Below the pieces are notes generated by a model that was not told the origin of the DNA, did no database searches, and was given only the letters and a program-made list of their open reading frames with translations. Position numbers and translations under genes: made by a program. 58,667 bases of DNA from an uncultured Robinsoniella sp. (GTDB lineage: Bacteria > Bacillota > Clostridia > Lachnospirales > Lachnospiraceae), in assembly GCA_900540475.1 (NCBI GenBank), contig UQGG01000044.1, positions 1 to 58,667 on the forward strand, given 5' to 3'. This document shows positions 43,943-51,388 of the stretch, in pieces (positions within the stretch are counted from its first letter, which is position 1; the number at the start of each line of letters is the position of its first letter).

Positions 43943-45301
43943 TTAGTTTTCATCTATATAATAATCTAAATTATCTTTTACCCGTTTAAGTAACCCGACC
44001 AGTTTTTCAGAATACTTTCTAGTTGTAGTTCGTGATCCCGCCTTTATAGCAATATGGTATTTATTATCACTTTCTTTTATTCTATAGTCCTTTTCTTCTT
44101 CTACTTTCTTAATTAATTCGTTAGCTTGATACCAACCAGCATATCCTAAAAATCTTCCAACGTCAGTTAAGCTATATGGATATGTAGCATTTATTTGCTC
44201 TGGATCTCCGAGAGTCGTTATTCCATATAATTTTGCAAATTCTTCATCTGATGAAGTAACTCTTTCTAGTGTTTCAAAATCTATTTCAACTTTCTTTTTA
44301 GGAATATCACTTCGAATCAAGTTATAGGTTCTAGCAAGTAACGCTCTAAGGAATTTAGGGTTGACATTATCAATTGCAGAATTTGTGGCAAACAATTCAA
44401 ATACCCAATCAAATTCGTTTGCATGTATTGATTTAACTCGTATACTTCTTCTACCATCTATTGAAATTAATCTTTCACGTGGTGGTATTCCATTTATTGG
44501 CGTTGATGACCATTCAAGAATATAAATATTAGGTATAAGTTCGTTATCAGAAGAGATAATTTCATCAATATCAGATAAAATCGCTTTAATATTAGGATCT
44601 TCTGCATTATATCCTATGAGCAATAACGGATGTTCCATGAAATATGTTAATAGTTTTGCGCTCAAATATTTCTTCTTTACTATAAAATCATCATAATCAT
44701 CTTTATTAAAAATTAAACTTCTTGGTTCAGTAACGCAACCATGTATCTTATATATTTCACCTACACTCATAGCATTTGATTTTAATATCTTTTGCCCAAT
44801 AACTGGATAATACTCCGGAAATACACATTCAAGAAATTGATCATAATTTGTTGTAACTATTGCATGCGGATTTACTGATTGTAAAATCCTTATTTCTTCA
44901 ATATAATTTTTATTTGGTATTTCTTCTACTGTTTTGGGAGTGATTTTTTCAAATATTTCTTTAATCTTATATTTTATGTAAATATCAGATGGCATATCCT
45001 CTTCAAACAAATCCTTATTAAATTCATTATTCCCATCCGTCCATGCCCATTCCATAAACAAACCAGAAAACACTTGTCCAATTTCAATATTATCAGAATG
45101 ACTTTGCTTATAATAAGCATACTTCTTATCAATTTTGGGACACATATCTGCCAAATCAATTAATAATTGCTCCCAATTGGGTGCATTAAAGTATCTTTTT
45201 GAAAGTCCAGAACCTATAAAAAGTATTGGCTGAGCATTCATATTTTCTAAGCAGGTTAATACATCCTCCTTGATTTCTTCCATATATTTTCTGTAAGGCA
45301 T
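43943..45301 (-). CDS. SIR2-family protein, probable NADase effector
   Basis: The 452-residue protein has a SIR2_2-type domain (about 1-290): GSG at 30-32, TTNYD at 150-154, KIHG with catalytic His187 and GYNAEDPN at 230-237. There are no zinc-ribbon cysteines, as in defence sirtuins (ThsA, DSR types) that destroy NAD+ on phage infection. The C-terminal part (about 330-452, VGRFLGYAGWYQANELIKKV) looks like a winged-helix or sensor domain. It has a strong GGGAGG site and follows the XRE gene by 26 bp. Confidence 0.85.
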   Translation of the reverse strand: MPYRKYMEEIKEDVLTCLENMNAQPILFIGSGLSKRYFNAPNWEQLLIDLADMCPKIDKKYAYYKQSHSDNIEIGQVFSGLFMEWAWTDGNNEFNKDLFEEDMPSDIYIKYKIKEIFEKITPKTVEEIPNKNYIEEIRILQSVNPHAIVTTNYDQFLECVFPEYYPVIGQKILKSNAMSVGEIYKIHGCVTEPRSLIFNKDDYDDFIVKKKYLSAKLLTYFMEHPLLLIGYNAEDPNIKAILSDIDEIISSDNELIPNIYILEWSSTPINGIPPRERLISIDGRRSIRVKSIHANEFDWVFELFATNSAIDNVNPKFLRALLARTYNLIRSDIPKKKVEIDFETLERVTSSDEEFAKLYGITTLGDPEQINATYPYSLTDVGRFLGYAGWYQANELIKKVEEEKDYRIKESDNKYHIAIKAGSRTTTRKYSEKLVGLLKRVKDNLDYYIDEN

Positions 45302-45327
45302 ATTTTCCTCCCTTTTAAATGTTTGAT

Positions 45328-45567
45328 CTATTCGTAACTAATTCCCTTAAAAAATTCATCATACGCAACATTATAAATCTTCTGTAATACAACCAAATCC
45401 GTAACCTTAATATTCCTCTCACCACGTTCAATCTTCGCATAAGTAGATCTGGATATCGTGCTGCCTAACAACTGCATTTCGGCTACTAATTCATATTGTG
45501 AAAGTCCTTTGGCTTTTCTCAATCTCAGCAAATTTTCAGGGAATCCTTCAGCCCTCAAAATCATCAT
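45328..45567 (-). CDS. XRE-family repressor-like regulator of the cargo operon
   Basis: The 79-residue product is a single helix-turn-helix (LLRLRKAKGLSQYELVAEMQ, then RSTYAKIERGERNIKVTDLV). The start at 45567 follows GGGGAG. The frame continues upstream through the operator and is discarded. A perfect 16-bp palindrome lies 21 bp upstream of its ATG. It is the first gene of the SIR2 operon and probably keeps it repressed, as in many defence or toxin cassettes. Confidence 0.85.
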   Translation of the reverse strand: MMILRAEGFPENLLRLRKAKGLSQYELVAEMQLLGSTISRSTYAKIERGERNIKVTDLVVLQKIYNVAYDEFFKGISYE

Positions 45568-45588
45568 CCCAACCACTCCCCTCAATCG

Positions 45589-45604
45589 GTTCCTAATTAG
45601 GAAC
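45589..45604. promoter_or_regulatory. Palindromic operator of the XRE regulator
   Basis: GTTCCTAATTAGGAAC is a perfect 16-bp palindrome in the divergent region. It sits between the XRE start and a minus-strand TATAAT (45620-45615), so a bound repressor would block the cargo operon. Confidence 0.7.
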
Positions 45605-45613
45605 ATTTTTATA

Positions 45614-45643
45614 TTGATTATACCCATATATCCATGTTATAAT
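45614..45643 (+). promoter_or_regulatory. Promoter of the divergent small gene
   Basis: TTGATT (45614-45619), 18 bp, TATAAT (45638-45643). It overlaps the minus-strand promoter of the XRE operon, so the two directions may be co-regulated. Confidence 0.55.
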
Positions 45644-45675
45644 GGTGCACAGATAGGACCCAAAGGAGGAAATAT

Positions 45676-46053
45676 ATGGAAAAAAGAGAATTTCATAACA
45701 GAATCAAAAGCATCTTAGATGAAATACGTAGTGAAACATTGCAAAATCTTCTTGATAATGACGTATTCTACAAAGAATGTAACGAAAAACTTAATAAAGC
45801 TGAAATGGCTTATACTGAGCTTGATCTTACGGTTGAACAACGCGAGATCGTAGATGAATACCTATCTTTAACGGATTTGAGCGATATGGAATATAGCACA
45901 TTCAGTTACTTAGCTGGTCTATATGACAGTCACAAATTCTCAAAGTGTTTTACCAGTACCACGGAAAAACCATTATCTAAGGATTTCTCAAACGACTCAT
46001 ATTATGATGGTTTCCAAATGGGGGCCAAACTTTTAATCGAGATCCTTACTTAA
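45676..46053 (+). CDS. Small unknown protein, divergent to the cargo operon
   Basis: The 125-residue protein is helical and acidic. Its end FQMGAKLLIEIL is like DUF6809-type proteins found on clostridial mobile elements, but the match is from memory and weak. AAAGGAGG gives a strong start and a perfect terminator follows. It is the only left-half gene on the plus strand and shares the regulatory region with the XRE operon. An antidote or regulatory role is possible but not shown. Confidence 0.65.
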   Translation: MEKREFHNRIKSILDEIRSETLQNLLDNDVFYKECNEKLNKAEMAYTELDLTVEQREIVDEYLSLTDLSDMEYSTFSYLAGLYDSHKFSKCFTSTTEKPLSKDFSNDSYYDGFQMGAKLLIEILT

Positions 46054-46058
46054 AACGC

Positions 46059-46096
46059 AAAGAATGCTGATGCAAACTAATACATCAGCATTCTTT
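46059..46096 (+). terminator. Perfect-stem terminator
   Basis: AAAGAATGCTGATG / CATCAGCATTCTTT is a 14-bp perfect stem between the plus-strand small gene and the minus-strand mob genes. Confidence 0.85.
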
Positions 46097-46183
46097 AATT
46101 TGTTTATTATCCATTAGATACAAAATCTCTATGGTTATGCTGTACCCCTACATATTCAACTAAACTACACAGCAGTGCCGCAG

Positions 46184-46741
46184 CTAAAACCATTTAAAAT
46201 GTCGTGATAAAATATCAAAGATAATCAACATCGGCGACAATGCCAAATATATCCATATAGCAATATTTATCTGTCTCCGCTGAAACCAATATCTGCGGCT
46301 GCTCTTTTGCGCGCTTTCTATATCCTTTGTCACCTTATCAATATATCCCAGACTGGCATTATCAAGTTTGTTCCATGACTTCTCATACCTCTCCGTCTGA
46401 TTCTTAGCGAGATCGTCCATTTTTCCGGTATACTTTTCTATCTCTTCCCGAATTACCAAGCTGATCAGTTGATTGCTTGTCATAAGCTGATCCATTTTCT
46501 CCTGCAAGTTGTTTTTCATCTCGTTGTTGAACGACAGGCTGTCCTGCTGATTCTGGTTGATCGTATTGATTACCAATTCCTGAAACTGCTCCAAATCGGC
46601 TGCGAATTTCTTCAACTGTTCTTTGAGTTCCGCATTTTCCAGTGTTATCAGGTCGACGTTGACTCGTTCCTCGATCGCGTATCTGCTTTGCTCGATGGAC
46701 GGCTGCCGCATCTCCCTGTTTGTAATTTCTTCTAAATTCAA
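46184..46741 (-). CDS. MobB-like coiled-coil membrane protein, overlapping the relaxase gene
   Basis: The 185-residue protein has a long coiled coil (about 28-145) and one C-terminal membrane helix (NIAIWIYLALSPMLIIFDIL). It starts with TTG at 46741 behind a strong AAGGAGG. The first 338 bp overlap the 3' part of the relaxase gene in another frame. In ColE1-type plasmids mobB is likewise read within mobA and the protein tethers the relaxosome to the membrane. The same role is inferred here. Confidence 0.8.
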   Translation of the reverse strand: MNLEEITNREMRQPSIEQSRYAIEERVNVDLITLENAELKEQLKKFAADLEQFQELVINTINQNQQDSLSFNNEMKNNLQEKMDQLMTSNQLISLVIREEIEKYTGKMDDLAKNQTERYEKSWNKLDNASLGYIDKVTKDIESAQKSSRRYWFQRRQINIAIWIYLALSPMLIIFDILSRHFKWF

Positions 46742-47489
46742 TAAGCAAATCCTCCTTACTAATGTTGATTTTAAATACTTTAGTTAATCGTTTATCTCTC
46801 ACTTTATTACCATTTGCGTCTAAAAAGACGATATACTTTCGCTTCTCCGACCAGTCTACCCGTATCCCATTTTCTAGCATTTTATTACAGAAACATTCAA
46901 TACTGTCAGCTTCTTTAATCACCTTGTTAATCGCAAGCATAATATTCAGCATCCAGCTCTTATATTTGCCCTGTGCTGCCTTTTCAATAGAGCGATAAGC
47001 TCCCATATCAAATGTCGTAATCTCTTTGTTTTTTTGACAGATACTTTTCTGATGTTCAACCAATATAGCATCCGATAAATCTTTCATATCCTGCAATTCT
47101 TTCTTGGAATAGTTAAACTTCCTGCCATGCTCAAAGCTTACAGAGTTAACAATAATATGCGTGTGAATATGCTCCTTGTCTTTATGAGTTGCATAACATA
47201 CTTCATATCCCTGAAACTTACACCAGCTCTCCACCAGCTCCCTGGCTATTTGATTCGCTTCTTCTAAAGTAATATCTTCATCTTTAGGGAAACTCTGTAC
47301 AAAATGCTTGTACTGCCGGCCATCCATTTTATTCCATGCTCTCTTGGTCGATTTCATTTCCTCTAGCGCGTGACCCGGATCGCAATTATATCCTCCGATC
47401 AATTTTGCATCGGTTTTCTCTTTTCTTGTAATGTAATTTAAGGCATGTCCGATACTGGCTCTTGAATTAACAGCCTTGATTATTGCCAT
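46404..47489 (-). CDS. Relaxase (MobA/VirD2 type, MOBP)
   Basis: The 361-residue protein has the relaxase motif III HKDKEHIHTHIIVN (His102, His109, His111) and a probable catalytic Tyr19 in HALNYITRK. The N-terminal 250 residues form the nuclease. The Gln/Arg/Gly-rich tail is low in structure because that DNA also encodes the MobB-like protein. It would nick at oriT and lead the DNA strand into a helper conjugation system. It overlaps mobC by 10 bp. Confidence 0.93.
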   Translation of the reverse strand: MAIIKAVNSRASIGHALNYITRKEKTDAKLIGGYNCDPGHALEEMKSTKRAWNKMDGRQYKHFVQSFPKDEDITLEEANQIARELVESWCKFQGYEVCYATHKDKEHIHTHIIVNSVSFEHGRKFNYSKKELQDMKDLSDAILVEHQKSICQKNKEITTFDMGAYRSIEKAAQGKYKSWMLNIMLAINKVIKEADSIECFCNKMLENGIRVDWSEKRKYIVFLDANGNKVRDKRLTKVFKINISKEDLLIEFRRNYKQGDAAAVHRAKQIRDRGTSQRRPDNTGKCGTQRTVEEIRSRFGAVSGIGNQYDQPESAGQPVVQQRDEKQLAGENGSAYDKQSTDQLGNSGRDRKVYRKNGRSR

Positions 47490-47782
47490 ATGATTCTGAT
47501 CTCCCTTAGTTCAGAATATATTTGACGTAATTCTTCTGAGCAATCATGAATCTGACCAGCATTTGCTTTATAGGCGATCTGATTCACATTGTTTCCGATC
47601 CGCTTCAACTCCATCACCACTTCCAGACCGTCCTCTTTCACATGAATCTCCTTGTTCAGCAGGCAAGATAAAAAATAATCTTGCTGAGACAGTTTTGATT
47701 GTTCTATTCTTCTTTTGATTTGAGCCTGTTCGGTTTCTGTTACCCGAACGGCAACGCTTTTATTTCTTTTCCTATTCGCCAA
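47480..47782 (-). CDS. MobC-type relaxosome accessory protein
   Basis: The 100-residue protein has a ribbon-helix-helix-like start (KSVAVRVTETEQAQIKRRIE) and the MobC signature VMELKRIGNNVNQIAYKAN. It begins with TTG at 47782, five bases after AGGAGG. MobC helps the relaxase open oriT. It lies directly next to the palindrome-rich region that should hold oriT and overlaps the relaxase gene. Confidence 0.88.
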   Translation of the reverse strand: MANRKRNKSVAVRVTETEQAQIKRRIEQSKLSQQDYFLSCLLNKEIHVKEDGLEVVMELKRIGNNVNQIAYKANAGQIHDCSEELRQIYSELREIRIIWQ

Positions 47783-47818
47783 TACTTCCTCCTCTCGATG
47801 ATTTTATGGGGGTTCAAA

Positions 47819-47993
47819 GGGGGGCTTCTCCCCCCTTGCAAGGTCTAAGTGGTGTGCCACTTAGGGAGCTTGCCATACTCGGCCGAGTATGTGTACAGTC
47901 CGCGGAGGACTGTTATGTAATCCATGAGCTCGCGAACCGTAATACTGCCGCAAGTGCAACGCAGCAAAGTATTACGGTTTGTGAGTGCATGGA
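47819..47993. other. Putative oriT region, palindrome-rich
   Basis: Five hairpins follow each other. They are GGGGGG/CCCCCC (47819-47835) and CTAAGTG/CACTTAG inside GCAAG/CTTGC (47838-47873). Next come the perfect palindrome CATACTCGGCCGAGTATG (47874-47891) and ACAGTCC/GGACTGT (47895-47913). The last is a long stem AACCGTAATACT/AGTATTACGGTT (47935-47979), with outer pairs to 47921 and 47993. The position just upstream of mobC is standard for oriT. The exact nick site cannot be named. Confidence 0.7.
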
Positions 47994-48068
47994 CTTACAT
48001 TTCCCCGCCAGGGGAACCGTGCAAGATTGTACATTCTTATAAACACTACAATGTTACAACCTTGCCGA

Positions 48069-49031
48069 TCACTCCATTTTCCAATACCATTTCGCACCAC
48101 TTTTATAGGATTTCACTCCCAAATTCTTCTTTGCCTGATCCAATACTCTTTTTGATATATCCTGCGCCATAGCCTTTTGAACGATTTCACTTTGACACAG
48201 GCTATCTGCTGATAAAATATCATTCAACAAATTCTCAGCTTTTTTCAGTTTACTATCATGCTGGCCGCCGGATAAGAGTTCTTCTACACTAATTTCGTAA
48301 TGCCCCTGCCAACAGAATCCATCCTCACCTAATTTAAACGCAACGGATTCTCCCTCCGGTGCCAGACTGCTCTTGTCATGTGCAATAACACGTATCTCAG
48401 GATTATCTTTTATTCTCCCTACAACTAAAACACTTCTGGCCGTTGCTTGAAAATCAATCGAACCCAATCCACGGTAAGTTGATTTTGATCCACTTGCTTT
48501 ATTCATATGGCCAATAAGCACTATTGCACATTGATATTTCTCCGCGATATCCCCCAGACGCTTCATAACAGGCCGTATTTCATTAGCCCGATGCATATCA
48601 ACACTTGCACCCAAATAAGCCTGAATCGGGTCTAATATAACTAATCTGGCACCTGTTTTCTGTATGGCCTGTTCTAACCGCTCATCAGTCATACATAATG
48701 ATTCTTCTGTTTCATCAATAACCAATATCCGACTGCAATCAGCCTCAGCCTCCTCCAATCTTGGTTTTATCGTATCCTCCAGACCATCCTCTGCTGTCTG
48801 ATAAATAATGTTGATTGGCATTTGCTGGCTATCACTGCCGGGTAATGCCTCCCCCTTAGATAACAAAGCTGCTAAATGTAAAATAAAAGTGGTCTTACCC
48901 TCACCGGGATCTCCCTGAATGATCGTGAGCTTTCCGAATGGTATGTATGGATACCAAAGCCAATTCACCCTCCTTGATGTTACGTCTGCCATATTTATTA
49001 ATTTTAATACTTTCTGCATACTGACTGTCAT
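48069..49031 (-). CDS. RepA-type AAA ATPase (DnaB-like helicase)
   Basis: The 320-residue protein has the RecA/DnaB-type core: Walker A GDPGEGKTTFILHLAALLSK, Walker B RLVILDPIQAYLG and IGHMNKASGSKSTYRGLGSI. A C-terminal winged-helix-like part follows (LCQSEIVQKAMAQDISKRVL). It matches RepA-type hexameric helicases of plasmids and integrative elements. It may allow the excised circle to replicate. The ribosome site is unusually close to the ATG, so the true start may be the Met at position 5. Confidence 0.88.
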   Translation of the reverse strand: MTVSMQKVLKLINMADVTSRRVNWLWYPYIPFGKLTIIQGDPGEGKTTFILHLAALLSKGEALPGSDSQQMPINIIYQTAEDGLEDTIKPRLEEAEADCSRILVIDETEESLCMTDERLEQAIQKTGARLVILDPIQAYLGASVDMHRANEIRPVMKRLGDIAEKYQCAIVLIGHMNKASGSKSTYRGLGSIDFQATARSVLVVGRIKDNPEIRVIAHDKSSLAPEGESVAFKLGEDGFCWQGHYEISVEELLSGGQHDSKLKKAENLLNDILSADSLCQSEIVQKAMAQDISKRVLDQAKKNLGVKSYKSGAKWYWKME

Positions 49032-49143
49032 GTCCTTTCTAATACGTATTTCTTGTAATAAACCCGAACATTTGATATACTGTATTTGCGAGATGCAGTA
49101 TCATAAACTCTGGTTTATTGATATTTGATAAGATCCTTGTTTC

Positions 49144-49395
49144 TTACACAAGGATTTTTTCATCGGTATCTTTTGCGCTAAAATAACCTAATTCTTCCCA
49201 CACTTTACGATCTGGACAAAAATAATTATACTCTGATGAGTTCTCTGATTTTACTGCATATCCAAAATCAAAAATTCCATTTTGTAATCCATATCTAATA
49301 AACTGCGGATCTTTTCCGGTTGCTTTCGCAATTTCTGTAATCGGTACATTTCGCCCTGTAAATGTTGGCAGGTCAATATGGTACCCTTTTGTCAT
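49144..49395 (-). CDS. Small DNA-binding protein, excisionase-like
   Basis: The 83-residue protein has a winged-helix/MerR-like core (VPITEIAKATGKDPQFIRYG, then LQNGIFDFGYAVK), typical of excisionase or helix_turn_helix_17 proteins of integrative elements. The start at 49395 follows AAGGGGG by 7 bases. It is divergent from the regulator and integrase genes, a common place for a directionality factor. The function is inferred. Confidence 0.75.
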   Translation of the reverse strand: MTKGYHIDLPTFTGRNVPITEIAKATGKDPQFIRYGLQNGIFDFGYAVKSENSSEYNYFCPDRKVWEELGYFSAKDTDEKILV

Positions 49396-49531
49396 CGGCA
49401 TTCCCCCTTTCAGCTTTATTTTGATACTATTCATTTTAATTACCTGTTGACTTTGAAATAGTCATCCAATATAATAACATTACATCAAGTATCTAAAAAG
49501 AGCTATTTTTTATCCAGAAAGGAGAACATGT

Positions 49532-50143
49532 TTGAAAAAGGATAATATCGGAGCCATATTGAAAAATCTAATAAAAGAAAGGGGGTATACTCAGGAAGAA
49601 TTTGCAGATGAGGTTGGCATTGGCTTGTCCACGCTCAAAAAATATATTAATGGACAAGTTAGCTATTCTATTGATACGCTAATATTATTTGCCGAATTTT
49701 TTGACTGCTCTTACGATTACTTATTAGGAAAAAGTCTTACACCTGACAGAGATAAGCAAGATTTAAAGCAGGCAACCCGGTTGAGTGATGGCGCTTTAGA
49801 TCGTATCAAGGGCTATGCCAGCAGTTACGATGATGATTTTCAAAGCAAGCGATATCTGGATACACTGAGCAACCTTATTCAATCGGAATTCCTGATTGAA
49901 CGCATTGTCAACTATTTTTATCTCGATCCAAATGAATTTTTTGTATCGGAACCAGAGGATACCTTACCGCAGTCTCACATATATGTGGGCAACGAGCAGC
50001 TATTTGTGCCGGATATTGAAGATGCTTATCTTTTAGGAATTATCAAAGCATTAACAAAGGCAAAAACAAATATCGGACATAATGTACCAACTATACTACG
50101 AAACCTAAAGACTAAATGCAGAAATCTATTTATGGAGGATTAG
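49532..50143 (+). CDS. XRE-family regulator of the integration module
   Basis: The 203-residue protein starts with a Cro/C1 helix-turn-helix (LIKERGYTQEEFADEVGIGL, then STLKKYINGQ), followed by an unrecognised C-terminal domain. The start codon is TTG, 7 bases after AAGGAG. Its stop codon directly abuts the integrase ATG, so the two are coupled. It probably controls integrase and excisionase expression. Confidence 0.88.
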   Translation: MKKDNIGAILKNLIKERGYTQEEFADEVGIGLSTLKKYINGQVSYSIDTLILFAEFFDCSYDYLLGKSLTPDRDKQDLKQATRLSDGALDRIKGYASSYDDDFQSKRYLDTLSNLIQSEFLIERIVNYFYLDPNEFFVSEPEDTLPQSHIYVGNEQLFVPDIEDAYLLGIIKALTKAKTNIGHNVPTILRNLKTKCRNLFMED

Positions 50144-51217
50144 ATGGCAAAACAGCTACAGAGAGGAAAAGGTTCCGGATCCGTCTTTTTTATGGGGAAA
50201 AGACGTCGGAATCCCTGGCGTGCAGTCAAAACAACCGGCTGGGAATATAACGCTGATAAAGAAAAGCTGGTTCAAAAACGAGTCACAATTGGATATTTTC
50301 CAACCAAAGATGACGCACTAAAAGCATTGCTTAACTATAATGATAGTCCATATGACATCAAAGCTATTAACATTACCTTTGCAGAGGTATATGAAAAATG
50401 GAGTGAAGAATACTTCCCTACCCTATCCAGCAGCTCCAGTACCCGAACTATCATCTGTGCTTACAATTATTGCGCACCACTACATAATATGCGTATGAAA
50501 GATATTCGGGTGGAACATTTAGAGGGAGCCATACGTGATGCCGATGTCGGCAGCGCAACAAAAAGCCGAATGAAATCACTATTCAATATGATGTACCGCT
50601 ATGCGCTAAGACATGAAATCGTGGAAAAGGATTATGCATCTTTATGCAATACCGTAAAAAAAGAAGCTCCGCAAAAAGAAGCCATCCCATTTACTTCCGA
50701 AGAAATCAGTCTTTTGTGGGATAACTTAAATGAAATTCCATTTACAGATATGATTTTAATCGGCATTTACAGTGGATGGCGGCCACAGGAATTAGCAGTT
50801 CTAAAAACAAACGATATTGATTTAAAAGGAAAAACAATGCGGGGTGGCCTTAAAACAGATGCCGGAAAGAACCGAATTGTTCCAATCCATCCTCTTATCC
50901 AGCCTTTAATCGAAAAGAGATATGATGAAAATGAGGAATATCTTTTCAACGATATTAACTCCACTCAAGGAGTTGGAAAACGACTTTCATATGATAAGTA
51001 CCGAAACCGCTTCATTAAAGCGATGTCCCGTCTTAAGCTTTCGCATCGCCCACACGAAACCAGACACACCTTTATCACCAAGGCTAAATCCTGCAATGTG
51101 GATGAATATATCTTGAAGCTGATTGTCGGACATACCATCACGGATCTGACCGAAAAAGTCTATACCCACCGAACGATGGAGCAATTACAAAAAGAAATTT
51201 CTAAAATCAAACGATAA
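50144..51217 (+). CDS. Tyrosine integrase
   Basis: The 357-residue recombinase has an arm-binding N-terminus, a SAM-like core-binding domain (75-165) and a catalytic domain. The visible catalytic residues are Arg213 (GWRPQEL), His304-x-x-Arg307 (HETRHTF), His330 (VGHT) and Tyr340 (KVYTHRTM). The gene lies at the right end of the element, about 180 bp from the att core in the GGGtGRT gene end. The DNA between holds repeated arm-type sites. Confidence 0.96.
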   Translation: MAKQLQRGKGSGSVFFMGKRRRNPWRAVKTTGWEYNADKEKLVQKRVTIGYFPTKDDALKALLNYNDSPYDIKAINITFAEVYEKWSEEYFPTLSSSSSTRTIICAYNYCAPLHNMRMKDIRVEHLEGAIRDADVGSATKSRMKSLFNMMYRYALRHEIVEKDYASLCNTVKKEAPQKEAIPFTSEEISLLWDNLNEIPFTDMILIGIYSGWRPQELAVLKTNDIDLKGKTMRGGLKTDAGKNRIVPIHPLIQPLIEKRYDENEEYLFNDINSTQGVGKRLSYDKYRNRFIKAMSRLKLSHRPHETRHTFITKAKSCNVDEYILKLIVGHTITDLTEKVYTHRTMEQLQKEISKIKR

Positions 51218-51275
51218 AGAGGCATACCAGCCAAAGCTGATACACCTCCAAAATACATCTGATATATAACTTCTA

Positions 51276-51320
51276 TTTGTGAGTTGTTAGTGTGAGTTAT
51301 TTGTGAGCTGTTTGTGAGCT
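51276..51320 (+). repeat. Integrase arm-type repeats, right end
   Basis: Four TGTGAG-containing repeats lie here: TTTGTGAGTTG (51276-51286), TGTGAGTT (51291), TTTGTGAGCTG and TTTGTGAGCT. The first also occurs at 42070-42080 near the other end. Confidence 0.55.
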
Positions 51321-51388
51321 ACACACCACATTTCACGCCAATTCAAAAAATCTCACAACGTCTATATCCCTGATAAATAGGGACTTTC

